Positions 42,973 through 53,499 of a DNA stretch of 64,000 nucleotides are shown here, piece by piece. Position 1 is the stretch's first letter; each line of letters starts with the position of its first letter. The notes beneath the pieces are model-generated. The model saw only the letters and a program-made list of their open reading frames with translations. It made no database searches and was not told where the DNA came from. This stretch comes from Aedes albopictus (taxonomy: Eukaryota > Arthropoda > Insecta > Diptera > Culicidae): contig NC_085138.1 in the NCBI RefSeq assembly GCF_035046485.1, forward strand, positions 94,529,766 through 94,593,765. Reading direction: 5' to 3'. The translations under genes were made by a program, and so were the position numbers.

Positions 42973-43264
42973 TTCCTCTCCTCTTCTCCTCTTCTTGGCG
43001 TAACGTCCTCACTGGGACAAAGCCTGCTTCTCAGCTTAGTGTTCTATGAGCACTTCCACAGTTATTAACTGAGAGCTTCCTCTGCCAATGACCATTTTGC
43101 ATGTGTATATCGTGTGGCAGGCACGAAGATACTCTATGCCCAAGGAAGTCAAGGAAATTTCCTTTACGAAAAGATCCTGGACCGACCGGGAATCGAACCC
43201 GTCACCCTCAGCATGGTCATGCTGAATACCCGTGCGTTTACCGCCTCGGCTATATGGGCCCTTC
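42973..43264 (-). mobile_element. tRNA-derived SINE, Feilai-like, with 12-bp TSD
   Basis: On the minus strand it starts GGGCCCATATAGCCGAGGCG (Pol III A box TAGCCGAGGCGG) and carries the B box GGTTCGATTCC near 43190. A tRNA-unrelated body follows, ending GGACGTTACGCCAAG with a short purine-triplet tail (GAAGAGGAGAAG). GGAATCTTCGCA is duplicated at 42961-42972 and 43265-43276. The layout (tRNA head, body, triplet repeat tail) fits the Aedes SINE family I know as Feilai; the name is from memory. Confidence 0.88.
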
Positions 43265-43279
43265 GGAATCTTCGCACTG

Positions 43280-45385
43280 TCGTACATAAAAACTCACGTC
43301 ATGTTACATTATTACACACATTTATTCCCGGAATTTTCCGGCCTCTTCTTCTTCTACCACTTTCCTCTTTCCCACATTCTTATAGTCTAATCTAACCTGT
43401 TCTTTCACTTCTTCGGGGCCCCGTCTTCTACCTTCCACCACCACACAGCGTACACCTCCAGGTCTTCATCGACGGCGGCGTGCACAGCTAGTGTCTGCCG
43501 GTTCTTCTGCGGCCTTACGGGGTGGCGAAGCAAGTCGATGGCAGCATTCGCAGGTCCTTCTGGGTGTCCGGCGGTCGAGTATGTCGACGGACTCGGTCAG
43601 CGGCGGAACTCTCCAGATCATCCCAACGTAAGGGGGAGGGGAGGGGGGGGGGGGATTTGAACTTCTACAGAACAGTAGTTCTGTCCCAAAACAGCGGGGT
43701 TCTGTGAAACCGAAGTATGGCATTAGAGTTGCACTGCATGTTGAGCGGACCAAATTACCTGTTGTCCTTCTTCGCTTTGCCATTTTTCACTTTTCCTTCG
43801 GCTCTTTCTTGGCGGATATAAAACGTGTGGAACTTCCGCACTACTCCAACCTTTCAGGTTGGCGATTCTTTTGTCAGTCCATCATGAACATAATGGAGTG
43901 CAGTTGAGTCCCTGACCTTTACTGTTCGGGTAGTGACCCGAGATCACAAGACATAGTATTCGTGTCCGTTAAGCAGTCTCTCAAAGAATCCTTCCATCTT
44001 GCTTTCCCTTATCGCCACCCCTTTTGGGCTACCAACAGGATCCTTCTATCCCTCTGGTGGTGGGTTGTGGAAACTGCAGATATGGCGACGCAGTAAGGTA
44101 GACTAACCTACTCTTGCCTAACAACTCATTGACGGAGAAAACTGCACAACACATACGAACACTACCTGCACTATTTTATATTAAACATGATATACAATCA
44201 ACACAAAATCTCAAAAACACTCCACACTGAACTGCGAACATTTACAAATTCAGCATCCAAACAATGATTTGCAAATTCTAACTATCACGGTCTCTGGCAG
44301 ATCATAGCGATCGACTCACACATTCGTACCTAAACGCCAAAGCTTCCGGGGGGCGCTCCGATGGACGAAGCTGTCGCAACATGAATCATATTTATCATAT
44401 ATCCCCTTTTGGTTGATTACATGAATTCAAACGGTTCATCTGTTCAATCGCATTCCAAAATTTTCTCCCCGAACTTGCATGCGTTTCAGCCCCTGCGCCT
44501 AGAAAAAAAAATCTTGAGCTCGGGAAAAACTTTGATTTTTTCATGGCAAGTTAAAAACAAACATTGAATCTAATGAAAACTTCAATTCTATTGGAATCCA
44601 ACTCGTTTCTACGCACCAAAAGTATATTGTCAAACCAATAGTTTTTCTCATCCTCAAAAACTATGCATCATTTTATATCACTTATATTCTCATGAAAATC
44701 GAACCCATCATTTTATAATTTGAAGGCAAACCATCCTTATGAAGTCCGACCCTATAAGGTATCAGTAGGTCGGCTCCAGAGGCACGTTCTCCTCCATTTG
44801 GGAAATTTGTGCCATCGCCATGAATACGAGCCTATTCATCATTTATCTGAGGGAGAGGGAAGAGAGGAATAAGGGATGGGATAGGGTAAGGGAAGGTAAG
44901 CGAATAGGGTCGACATAATCGCATAAGCGTATGACAACGGGTACAAACAGCGCCCTGAAAAGGGCATTGTAAAAAAACGTATAAAGCGTAAAGTAAGCCT
45001 GGAGCTACTTGCCACAACGGGTTCACAACAACAGAACACCCTGAAGATTCAGGCTTCTTAGGTCAGTTTCACTTAATCAAGTGTTTACCGAATACTCGGA
45101 AACGCAGTTGCGTAAAAACTGGGTAGTTACATATCAAATGATTCAAAGTTCCACAGTCGGCTTCTCAGCTAAGTCCACGATGTAGATAAAGTTTCCCAAT
45201 TGATTAATTCGTACTCAAATGTATGAAGAATATGTTTCGTACTCAAATTCGTTCGAGAACCCCTGTAGTACGAATATTTATAATCACAGTCGGACCGATT
45301 GTTCCTTACCCCAGGCTCTTTCCTAGAGCAAGTGGCTTAATTCGATGCCTTGCATGAATCAGTAAATGGATTCCTGTCTTCATCC
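43280..45385. other. Unassigned DNA with promoter-like and repeat-like stretches
   Basis: Includes G-rich runs (43626-43655), a GGATATAAAACG box near 43818, and around 44740-45100 text that looks repetitive (CATCGCCATGAATACGAGCC, GAGGGAGAGGGAAGAG). I cannot delimit an element. Open frames of 60-105 codons overlap on both strands and lack motifs. Confidence 0.4.
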
Positions 45386-45393
45386 ATCGGAAC

Positions 45394-45590
45394 AATAGAG
45401 TTAATAAACTATAGAGGAAGAATGTCGCTGGCGTCGCTGCCGAAACATCTCTTGCTAGCGGAGATAGGCCGGGCTATAAGTGTCAAAGCGAAAAAGTATG
45501 CAGTTTGACAGATAGATACCCGACATGTTTGCCAGCGAGAACAAAGGGAACAGCAGCGACATTCGTCCTCTATAGTTTATTAACTCTATT
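45394..45590. mobile_element. 197-bp hAT-like MITE, copy 1
   Basis: TIRs AATAGAGTTAATAAACTATA and its complement extend through ATAGAGGAAGAATGTCGCTG. ATCGGAAC is duplicated at 45386-45393 and 45591-45598. The interior matches copy 2 at 46147-46343 in reverse orientation (GACAGATAGATACCCGACATG). Noncoding. Confidence 0.92.
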
Positions 45591-45862
45591 ATCGGAACAT
45601 ATGCCAAGTCCCATAAGATGTAATCTGTTCTAAAGGGAAGAAGAAAAAGAAACCCCAAGACGGGCTGTCGCTAGCAAAACGCATTACGTTTTGATAGCGC
45701 GTCCGATCAATAGTTTCTCCAAACATAAACAACTCTCAGCTAAACGAGCGCCAAGCTATCGGTGATTGTTCTAGAGGAAGATTGTTTATAAATATTGTCG
45801 CATATGGTGTATGCAAAGTTTTCTCCCCTTGAACTTGAACAGTATTCAAAGTCAGGGTTATG

Positions 45863-46146
45863 TGGCAACGTGGCCGTGCGGCTAGAGGCGTCAGTCATCT
45901 AGTCGTTTCGTAAGCCTCGGAGTGTGGGTTCGATTCCTGCTCCAGTCGGGGAAAATTTTTCGTCAAACGGAAAATTCTCCACTGGGCCACTGGATGTGTT
46001 TCGTGTGATGTACGTTGTCTAATGTTAGTGCTTGTTCAGTCTGAACAACCTCTGGTTGAAGACGGTGTAGTGTCTTTTTACATGTGGCTTGTTATGCTCG
46101 CGGTGGCGAGTGGTTCTAGGCCAAATCGATTCAATTCTTATTGATT
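45863..46146 (+). mobile_element. Second tRNA-derived SINE
   Basis: Begins GTGGCAACGTGGCCGTGCGG with A-box-like GTGGCCGTGCGGCTAGAGG and B box GGTTCGATTCC at about 45928. A body follows with GGAAAATTCTCCACTGGGCC and an AT tail (TTCTTATTGATT). It is a different family from the SINE at 42973. The MITE copy 2 inserted exactly into its 3' tail, so TTGATT recurs beyond it. Its own target duplication is not resolved. Confidence 0.75.
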
Positions 46147-46343
46147 AATAGAGGTAATAAACTATAGAGGACGAATGTCGCTGATGTTCCCTTTGTTCTC
46201 GCTCGAAAACATGTCGGGTATCTATCTGTCAAACTGCATACTTTTTCGCTTTGACACTTATATCCCTGCCTATCTCCGCCAGCAAGAGATGTTGCAGCGG
46301 CGACGCCAGCGACATTCTTCCTCTATAGTTTACTAGCTCTATT
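46147..46343. mobile_element. 197-bp hAT-like MITE, copy 2 (reverse)
   Basis: Same length as copy 1, opposite orientation. Ends AATAGAGGTAATAAAC and GTTTACTAGCTCTATT. TATTGATT is duplicated at 46139-46146 and 46344-46351. Slightly more diverged at the termini than copy 1. Confidence 0.92.
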
Positions 46344-46351
46344 TATTGATT

Positions 46352-46646
46352 GGTCCAAAGTAAATTTGGACACTTCAACTAATGCCTATATGACAATCAA
46401 AATTGAAATTAAATATACGGATGTAATAATTAGTAACAAACTGCATTTTAACAATGGGCAGTTTGTTGCAATAGTATTGTGCTGAATGGAATTCTTTTTT
46501 TTTTTTGTAATCGTTTGGATTATTTTCCTTTCGATTCGTCTTTATAAATTAACCTCCTTTTTTCTAAATAACAACAACTAAAATTATAATAAATTAGTTA
46601 ATTGGTAGAGTTGAAAAAATTATTCGTGAAATATTTTGCTTCCCTA
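46352..46646. other. Unassigned AT-rich DNA
   Basis: Low-complexity AT-rich sequence with a T run at 46494-46507; nothing coding. Confidence 0.4.
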
Positions 46647-46900
46647 CCCAAGTAACCACAGTGCTGAAGCCTTATTGCATGCAGATATACGGTGTATTTA
46701 GTGCAATCATTACTTTACATGCAAACTTAAGGTTGATTTAAAGTGGAAGTGGGCAATTATAGAATCAAATTAAGATTATACTGGTATAATCGTGAAGCAG
46801 TCGCATAATTGCCCATTTCCACTTTAAATCAACTTTAAGTTTGCTCTAAGTACACCGTATATCTGCATGTAATAAGGCTTCAGTACCGTGGTTACTTGGG
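46647..46900. mobile_element. 254-bp fold-back MITE with CCCAAGTAAC ends
   Basis: The arms of about 115 bp read CCCAAGTAACCACAGTGCTG through GATATACGGTGTA and return inverted. TA flanks at 46645-46646 and 46901-46902. The loop is short and AT-rich. It shares its terminal 10 bases with the fold-back at 53335-53499, whose arms are otherwise different. Confidence 0.88.
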
Positions 46901-46902
46901 TA

Positions 46903-47205
46903 TGTACACAGTGCTTCAAATTTAAAATTCTTTTGTGAATATGTTTTTTTTTTCTTTTTTCTTATTTTGATACTTTTATAGTGTCTATTTTACATAATAT
47001 ATGCTGGATTAGTTTATTAGTTTCTATTTTCATTTTTTTGTTTTTTATTTCTAATTTAATAGAAATACGCTATTATTTAAGCCACTTTTTCGTTTTTTTT
47101 TGCGAAGAGTAGCTGTATTGTTTTTTTTTTGTAGGTTTAGCTTATTTTGCATGTTTTTTAAATTTCATTTCTTATTTTTTAATTTTATATTCTCATTTGA
47201 GAAAC
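46903..47205. other. AT-rich spacer
   Basis: T-rich low-complexity sequence with several runs of 8-10 T; no feature seen. Confidence 0.4.
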
Positions 47206-47352
47206 GGCGGAAGCACTCGAAACAAATTTCGCACACGCCGTTAAGAAGATTCGGGAGGGGTACCACGGCTTAAGGGTGGACCATGTGTCTCCAGAGGAGT
47301 TGAACTTCGAAGCCAATATTCGATCGATCGCCATTCGGGATGATCCCACCTA

Positions 47353-48275
47353 CAGGGGATGGCCAAAATGTTTGGGATAGGCAACTTTTTTTCTCTCACG
47401 AAAAAGTTCAACATGCTATAACTTTTCATAGAGTGCATCAAAAAATCTCAAATTTTGACTGTTTGTCAACCTATTATATGTGCATCATTGGTACAAATTT
47501 GGGCTCGATTGATTAACCTTTCGCAAAGTTAGAACCGTTCGGGTAACACACTATTTTTTAGACAACTCATTTTTGAGCTGTCACATCTCAGAAACCAGTG
47601 AACCGAATTGAATGAAATTTTGAACGTACACTAACAATATACAAATGCTTCACAAACTATTAAAACATAGATACTTTTTGAACGTTAAAAAAGTTATCAT
47701 GGATTGACACTTTTTGGATTTTTCTCGAAAAAATGTATTTTTTTTTTTCATCAATGTCAATAAATTTTAGTGTTGATGTCCAAAGATTTTCCACTTCTGT
47801 TCTCAAATTATCTTTAATCAGATATATTAGAGCCTATTTAGCTTAAAGGAAGAACACATTTAGTAATTTTTGTGTGGTATTGTAAATTTGACTAATTTTC
47901 CTCTATATCGGTAAAAATTTCCACCCAGTATAACTTAATTTGTCGTGAAAAAATAATACATTTTATAACGTTTTGTTAAGTATCAATACATTGTTGATAA
48001 ACGTTAAAAAATTCATTCATTTCGGTTCACTGGTTTCCGAGATATGACAGCTCAAAAATGAGTTGTCTTAAAAATAGTGTTTTATCCGAACGGTTCTAAC
48101 TTCGTGAAAAACAATTCAATCGAGCCCAAATTTGTACCAATGATGCACATATAACAGGTTGATAAACAGTCAAAATTTGAGATTTTTTGCTGCAATCTAT
48201 GGAAAGTTACAGCATGTTGAATTTTTTTGTGGGAGAAAAAAAGTTGCCTATCCCAAACATTTTGGCCACCCCCTG
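47353..48275. mobile_element. 923-bp Tc1-like inverted-repeat element (TA duplication)
   Basis: Ends CAGGGGATGGCCAAAATG and CATTTTGGCCACCCCCTG, TA flanks at 47351-47352 and 48276-48277. Arms of at least 230 bp (for example GTTAGAACCGTTCGGGTAAC and its complement; GTTTCTGAGATGTGACAGC type words). The loop is AT-rich and noncoding. It sits in the gag frame of the gypsy relic between DDPTY and INDGEK. TA target and long TIR fit a Tc1/mariner-type nonautonomous element. Confidence 0.85.
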
Positions 48276-48277
48276 TA

Positions 48278-49456
48278 TTAACGATGGCGAAAAAATTGAG
48301 CAGCAGAATAATACTATGATTGAAGTGATAGATTTAGAGGCGAATGGTGAGGACGTTGTACAATTCTGTCGGGGCAACTTCGACGAACTTTTGGCAGGGT
48401 TGCAGCAGAGTGATAGGAATTGAAGGGTAAGGGGCAAAAAAAATTACTACATTTCGGTCACCGACTTATCCTTCATCTAAAGCACTTTAGGGATTCGAAG
48501 TAAACAGAAAGTTTCCTCAAGTCAATACTTGTTGATGTGGTGGATCTGCTGAATCGATATTTCTACACTAAAATTTGTGCATCTGAACAGCATAGTCGGC
48601 AGGGACAGGAGGAACAAGCGCTGATCGACTTGTTCCGTTCAGAGAATGTTTCTGCAGTTCCACCAACAAATGCTGATCCAGGTGCAGATGTTTCAGTGAG
48701 TACTACTGCTCCAGGAATTTCTTCAGTAGCTTCTCAGCTTGAAGGTAGCAACTGTGTACGCTCTTTACTAGCTCGTATGAATGAGTTAGAAGCGAAAATG
48801 GTTAAGATGGAAACACCACGCGAAGAAGTATCTCAGTACAGCGAAACTGAGCTTCCGATTGGAAGTCTACAGCCAATGCTGGGTGCACCACTGCACCACC
48901 AATTCTTCAAGTTACTTCAGCTCCTCATTCTTCTTTCACACCTTTTCCGGGATTCTCAAGCCTCTCACAAGGGTTGAGCTCTTCTGTAGCGGCCATTCCT
49001 TCTCGGCCGATTACTGCTTTAACTTTTTCGTTCATCGTAGCACAGCTACCTTCAGAACCATCAACAACTGTTTCAACCTCCGATCACCAACCCGTGGTTA
49101 GGATTCCCTGATACCTCTTTTGAACCATCACTGAATCCTGTTCCGGAGTCCGCGGCTATGAGCCTTTTACTACTCCGCCGGTTATTACGTGAGCAGGAAC
49201 TTCAGTTCCAATAACAACCCCATTCGCTCATTTTTCACTCGCTTCGGTGAATCTATTACCTCCGAGCAACCCGGCGCGACACACCTTGTCCAAGTGGACA
49301 ACTACGAAATATGAAGGCGAAGATCAAGGGTTGAAGTTGAACCAATTCTTTGGAATGGTTCATGCCATGGCCATCGCAGAGCATGCTTCGGAAGCTGAAC
49401 TATTTGGTTCAACGATCCACCTTTTCAAAAGGCCAGCAGTTCAGCCATGTGCATGA
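48278..49456 (+). pseudogene. Gag-like fragments of the gypsy relic
   Basis: Frames at 48278-48423 (IEVIDLEANGEDVVQFCRGN), 48537-48977 (an Ala/Ser/Pro-rich stretch and ARMNELEAKMVKMETPREE, a short coiled coil) and 49247-49456 (KYEGEDQGLKLNQFFGMVHA, FGSTIHLFKRPA), separated by stops and frameshifts. The last segment is the typical capsid core of Ty3/gypsy elements. The preceding part 47207-47350 (VDHVSPEELNFEANIRSIAI) lies left of the Tc1-like insertion. Confidence 0.7.
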
Positions 49457-49511
49457 TTTTAAAAATTCAGTGGTTTTATTTATTTATTTATTTATTTATT
49501 ATGGTTCTATA

Positions 49512-50065
49512 GGAATTCTGTCCCTGTAACCATTATCACCGATAGCGGCATCTCTTTCGTTTTGAAGGAGTTCAAAGAACTATTAGATCACTTCAAAATC
49601 ACACACTGGCTGAACTCCCGCTATCATTCCCAGTCGAACCACGTGAAGTGTGTGAACCGAACAATAAACGCGGCCGTCCGCACTTACATCCAAGAGGACC
49701 TAAGGATATGGGGCACCAAGATCCCGGAGATCGAGCTAATGCTCAATACCAGCGTTCACTCCTCCACTGGGTTCACTCCGTATTTCATTACCCACGGACA
49801 CGAGATAGCGGAACAGGGATCCGATCATCGCCTTTCTCGACATGACGAGGTACTTTCTTCGAAAGAAAGTAGGAAAGCCGCAAGCAGGCGTTCTCCAAAA
49901 TTCACGAGATCGTTCGCAAACACCTCTAAAAGTCTCACGAGGTTGCTGGAGACCATTACAACGTGCGAAACCGTATTGTCACGAAATCTTTAACATTGGG
50001 TTGGGATAGCTGGGTCTACCGCAGGAACATGAAACAGTCCTCGGCGGCTGAACATTATAATGCCA
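49512..50065 (+). pseudogene. Ty3/gypsy integrase fragment
   Basis: Reads VTIITDSGISFVLKEFKELL (second catalytic Asp kept), LNSRYHSQSNHVKCVNRTIN, MLNTSVHSSTGFTPYFI and, after a frameshift, WVYRRNMKQSSAAEHYNAKL (C-terminal GPY/F-like region). The catalytic Glu expected in VERVNRT reads VKCVNRT (Glu to Lys). The zinc-finger N-terminus and first Asp are absent. Confidence 0.85.
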
Positions 50066-50069
50066 AGTT

Positions 50070-50275
50070 ATTAGTCTACCTCAGATTCTTACTGACGACT
50101 GACAACAATGTTAGTCTTGAAATTTTAAGGTGCTTCATCAGAGGAAGTCAGACCTACAAAAGGCTCCTTAAGAACCTGCGGACAAAAAAAAAAAGATTCC
50201 CTCCACACCAAATGCACCTTGTACAAGGCGCTGATAAGTCCGGTGATTCTTTACGGGCACGAGATCCTTAAACAT
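50070..50275 (+). pseudogene. Fragment of an RTE/JAM1-like RT
   Basis: VYLRFLLTTDNNVSLEIL then RGSQTYKRLLKNLRTKKKR and a shifted piece reading CTLYKALISPVILYGHE correspond to the YLGSLLTADNNVS...YGHETWTM portion of the RTE element at 25.8-26.06 kb. About 200 bp, abutting the gypsy integrase. Confidence 0.8.
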
Positions 50276-50289
50276 TTTGAAACCAGGAT

Positions 50290-52320
50290 TTCGGATATGC
50301 TTAATTAAGCAATAACAATTTAACTGAATTTAAATTCAAATTTAATGACCTTCATTTACGATTTACCTTCGAACGACGAACATCCAATCTTCCAAGGTTC
50401 GTCGCTTGCAAGTTGAAGTCCTTTGTACTGTGGGCTGTGGCCCTCCCTTGATACCGGTAAGCACTCATATTTCACTCAATATATCACTTGTAGCACTTTT
50501 CCACCATCTTTAACGACCATCGATGCATTCGGCTCTTGGCTGCAGGCCGGGACAAGTGCAATTTGACCATTAAAATTCAGCAAACAGGCACAAGTCACGA
50601 CCTACATTCGGAGCCCTAACCTCTTTCCTCTCTGCTCAAAACTAGCTTTTGATACGACTTCATATCGCGCCGCGTTGATGTGGGCGGCCTATATCCTACC
50701 TGACGAGTCTCTCTTTCTCTGTTCTCTGTCTCCCTCGAATAATGCTACTTTATTTTAGTATTATACTTTGTACAAAATTATCACATGCTTTCGTTACGAT
50801 GTTAATTTTAATGTTATTACCGAATATTACTCGCCGCGGTTTACGATTATGCAAGCTGTTAGTGGTCGTTCGCTGTCGCGATTATCCTTTCGAAATGGTG
50901 CTTCTCCGAAGGTTATGGGCCCACGCTTGGAAAAAAGGACCGGAGAAGTGCGCGCGCGCGGTGATAATCAGCACGGACGAAACAACGAACAACAGTTAGG
51001 TTAATTCATTCCTTCGGTTGATTTTTGGTTGTTTTTTTTCCTCGTAATTCCACAGTCCGATCAACATCATCATGCAACGACGACCAACGATTGGACCGCA
51101 TCGGACGATAAAAACCTGAACCTCTCTGAAGGCTTCGCCAGAAACAGCACCTTTTCGTGAAATTTCGCTTCCAAGGAAAAATGGTTCGGAACGTACACGG
51201 AGAGGATCGATTGAAAAGAAGAGGATACAGATTTGAGAATGGTCCACACGTCGAACGGGAACTGGAAGAAGACGAAGTGGAACCCGAAACCGCAAAAACC
51301 AGAAACGCGATCCACAGGTATAGTGGGGAATCAGGGCGAAATGCACCGTTGGTACTCATTCCTTCGTACCTTCAGATGGTAATGTTGAGCATTATAGAAA
51401 AGCCTTGTTTTACAGAACGTTCACTGAATCTCTAAGCTTCGAATATGCATCGAAATGCAATACGTTGTCTCTGTTTGCAACTTTACAACTGTCACTTGAA
51501 ACATTTCAAATGCATTCCGAAATATTTCCACTAGATAAAAATTTCGTAGAGTACCTTTAAATGATAGTTACCGTTCTGACTGATCTCTTTCTCGTTTGGA
51601 ACGGAAATCTGTGACAACCGCTGTTGCTATTTTGACGTAAACGTCATTTTTATAAAACTTCATCTGGCTGTAGGCTGCACAGATTGTTCATTTTTAGCCA
51701 TCGCGTTTGTGTCTTTTCATAAAACGTTGGAAGCATTTCCCACCGCACCCCCTTACCCCGAAAACCAGAAGACAAAAGGTGCATCTTGCACATGTCGTTC
51801 GTTCATTTCGTTGCAGCCGTTGCAGCGCATCGTTTTGGGATAATAAAGAAGAGCGCACCAATGGCGGCGGTGGCAGCGGTGTGGTTGCTGACCGCAACGA
51901 GGTTGATTGAATGAAAATGCACAGGAAGAAAAGAAAAGCATCTACTTCCTGTCCTGCGGCTGTCGCTGTGGAAGACTGGCTGGCAGTTGGTTTCGGATGA
52001 CAGCTGCTGGCTGTTGCTGCTGCGCTCGGAAACACGAAAATTGGTGGATCATTCAGCTTTTGGTGAGGGTAGTAATTAATCCTACCTACCGGCGCTGGCG
52101 CAGCAGGCTGCGATTAATGAGGAACGGTTTAAAAAGGCAGATGCTATGGCATGCTATGAGGATAAGTGAAGTTCTCGGTACGGCCGCTAGGGAAACGATA
52201 GATAGCGCCACCGTTGCCGTGTACCTTTGACAGATTGACAGTGCTGCAAAAACGCCAACAGCCTGATTTTTTTAAGCGAGTGCCTCAATTATGACTAGTT
52301 TCCCGTGACATTTGAACGAT
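50290..52320. other. Unassigned DNA
   Basis: Open frames up to 117 codons occur on both strands around 51.0-51.4 and 51.7-52.2 kb, but they overlap and show no domain. A short GCGCGCGC run is at 50952-50961. It may be host single-copy DNA; I cannot support a gene. Confidence 0.4.
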
Positions 52321-52510
52321 AAGATGGATGATCAACTGTCAAACGACACCACTGTCAAATCGTTTGCCAAATCCGACAGTTTGTGTTAGAGATTGGCCAA
52401 ACTGATATCTGGCTAGGCGTTCGAAAGTCACCCCAAAAGATCGATCAGCGATCTTATCAACTAACTGTCAAACGCAGCCGGATTGTGACGGCTAGAGTGA
52501 CTAGAAAGGA

Positions 52511-52632
52511 GAGTGGCGTCATGTTCCGATTTTGACAGGTCTCCTGCTCGTTTGGAACGCGCGTTTGTATAGATTTGACAGCAATTTGACACATGATCTT
52601 TGTTCCAATTTTGACATTGACGCCACTCTAAG
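52511..52632. mobile_element. Short inverted-repeat element AGAGTGGCGTCA
   Basis: AGAGTGGCGTCATGTTCC at the left mirrors GGAAC-rich text ending TGACGCCACTCT at the right, about 122 bp in all. The inner part contains TTTGACAG words. No target duplication was resolved. It could be a small MITE or a chance hairpin. Confidence 0.45.
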
Positions 52633-53334
52633 TTAAAGGCACTCTGGTGACGGCTATAATCGTTAAACTCAGCTATAGTCACTGTTGTGACGAGATGAGC
52701 AACAAATGAGTACTCTTCGATGGTTTCTCTCGTCACGCGTTGTAAACAAACGCATTGCTGTAGGATTAGGATCTGCCTGGATGCTTTCAACAATCCCAAC
52801 AGAAATAGCCTCCTTTGTAGACCTTTCAGAATTTGATCAATGGATCAATGACACAAACTTTTCTATCATTCACCGCATGTAAACAAAGGCGCCACCGTAT
52901 ATGGACATCAGCATGGTGACAGCAGTGGAGTTATGTCAAACACACAAGGCTACAGTGGCGCTATCTGTTCATTCCATAGCGGTCGTTAGTTATTTTAGTG
53001 ATCCATTCGGGGATCAAACAGTTTAATGATTGATGATCGATTTTATCGATCAACTGTCAAAGTGCAAACTGTCAGAATCAATATCCACTGATAGAACTCA
53101 ACCAGCATTGAAGTTGAATTGTGACGACCGTTTTAAGCTGGTACAAAGACAGACAGCCATCACAATCAAGCCTAGTTTCTGGTAGATGGGAAATATTCTG
53201 ACATCTGTTTGTCCTTTTTTGACAGTTGATCGATAAGTGTCTGATATTTAGAATTCAGCTCATCTGGTCCTCTTGTGAATTATCTTATCGATCAAAATAA
53301 TCCTACAAGCTAGTTCCTTGAAGAGATTCTAACC

Positions 53335-53499
53335 CAAGTAACACACATGTTATATAATAGTTACGACAGTGCAAGTTTTGGTTGTATAGAAGTTTAATTT
53401 ACGTTATTTCAACACAATTTTAGAATTACGTAAAATAAACTTCTATACAACCAAAACTTGCGCTGTCGTAACTTTATTATAACATGTGTGTTGCTTGGG
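53335..53499. mobile_element. 165-bp fold-back element with CCCAAGTAAC ends
   Basis: Arms of about 70 bp: CCCAAGTAACACACATGTTATA (in two halves), GTTACGACAGTGCAAGTTTTGG and TTGTATAGAAGTTTA, mirrored by GTGTGTTGCTTGGG at the right end. The arms differ in sequence from the 46647 element apart from the first 10 bases. The flanking duplication is unclear. Confidence 0.82.

Larger units (their letters stand above)
47207..50070 (+). mobile_element. Ty3/gypsy LTR-retrotransposon relic, internally deleted
   Basis: Gag-like fragments (47207-47350, 48278-48423, 48537-48977, 49247-49456) are followed directly by integrase (49512-50065). Protease, RT and RNase H are missing between about 49456 and 49512, where a TTTA microsatellite sits (49476-49500). 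No LTRs are recognised. A Tc1-like element interrupts the first gag piece. The integrase catalytic Glu is substituted, so the copy is dead. Confidence 0.75.

Noticed and set aside
43180..43264. tRNA gene on the minus strand
   Set aside because: A and B boxes are present, but the sequence runs into a SINE body and is flanked by a 12-bp duplication, so it is a SINE head. The same applies to 45863-45940.
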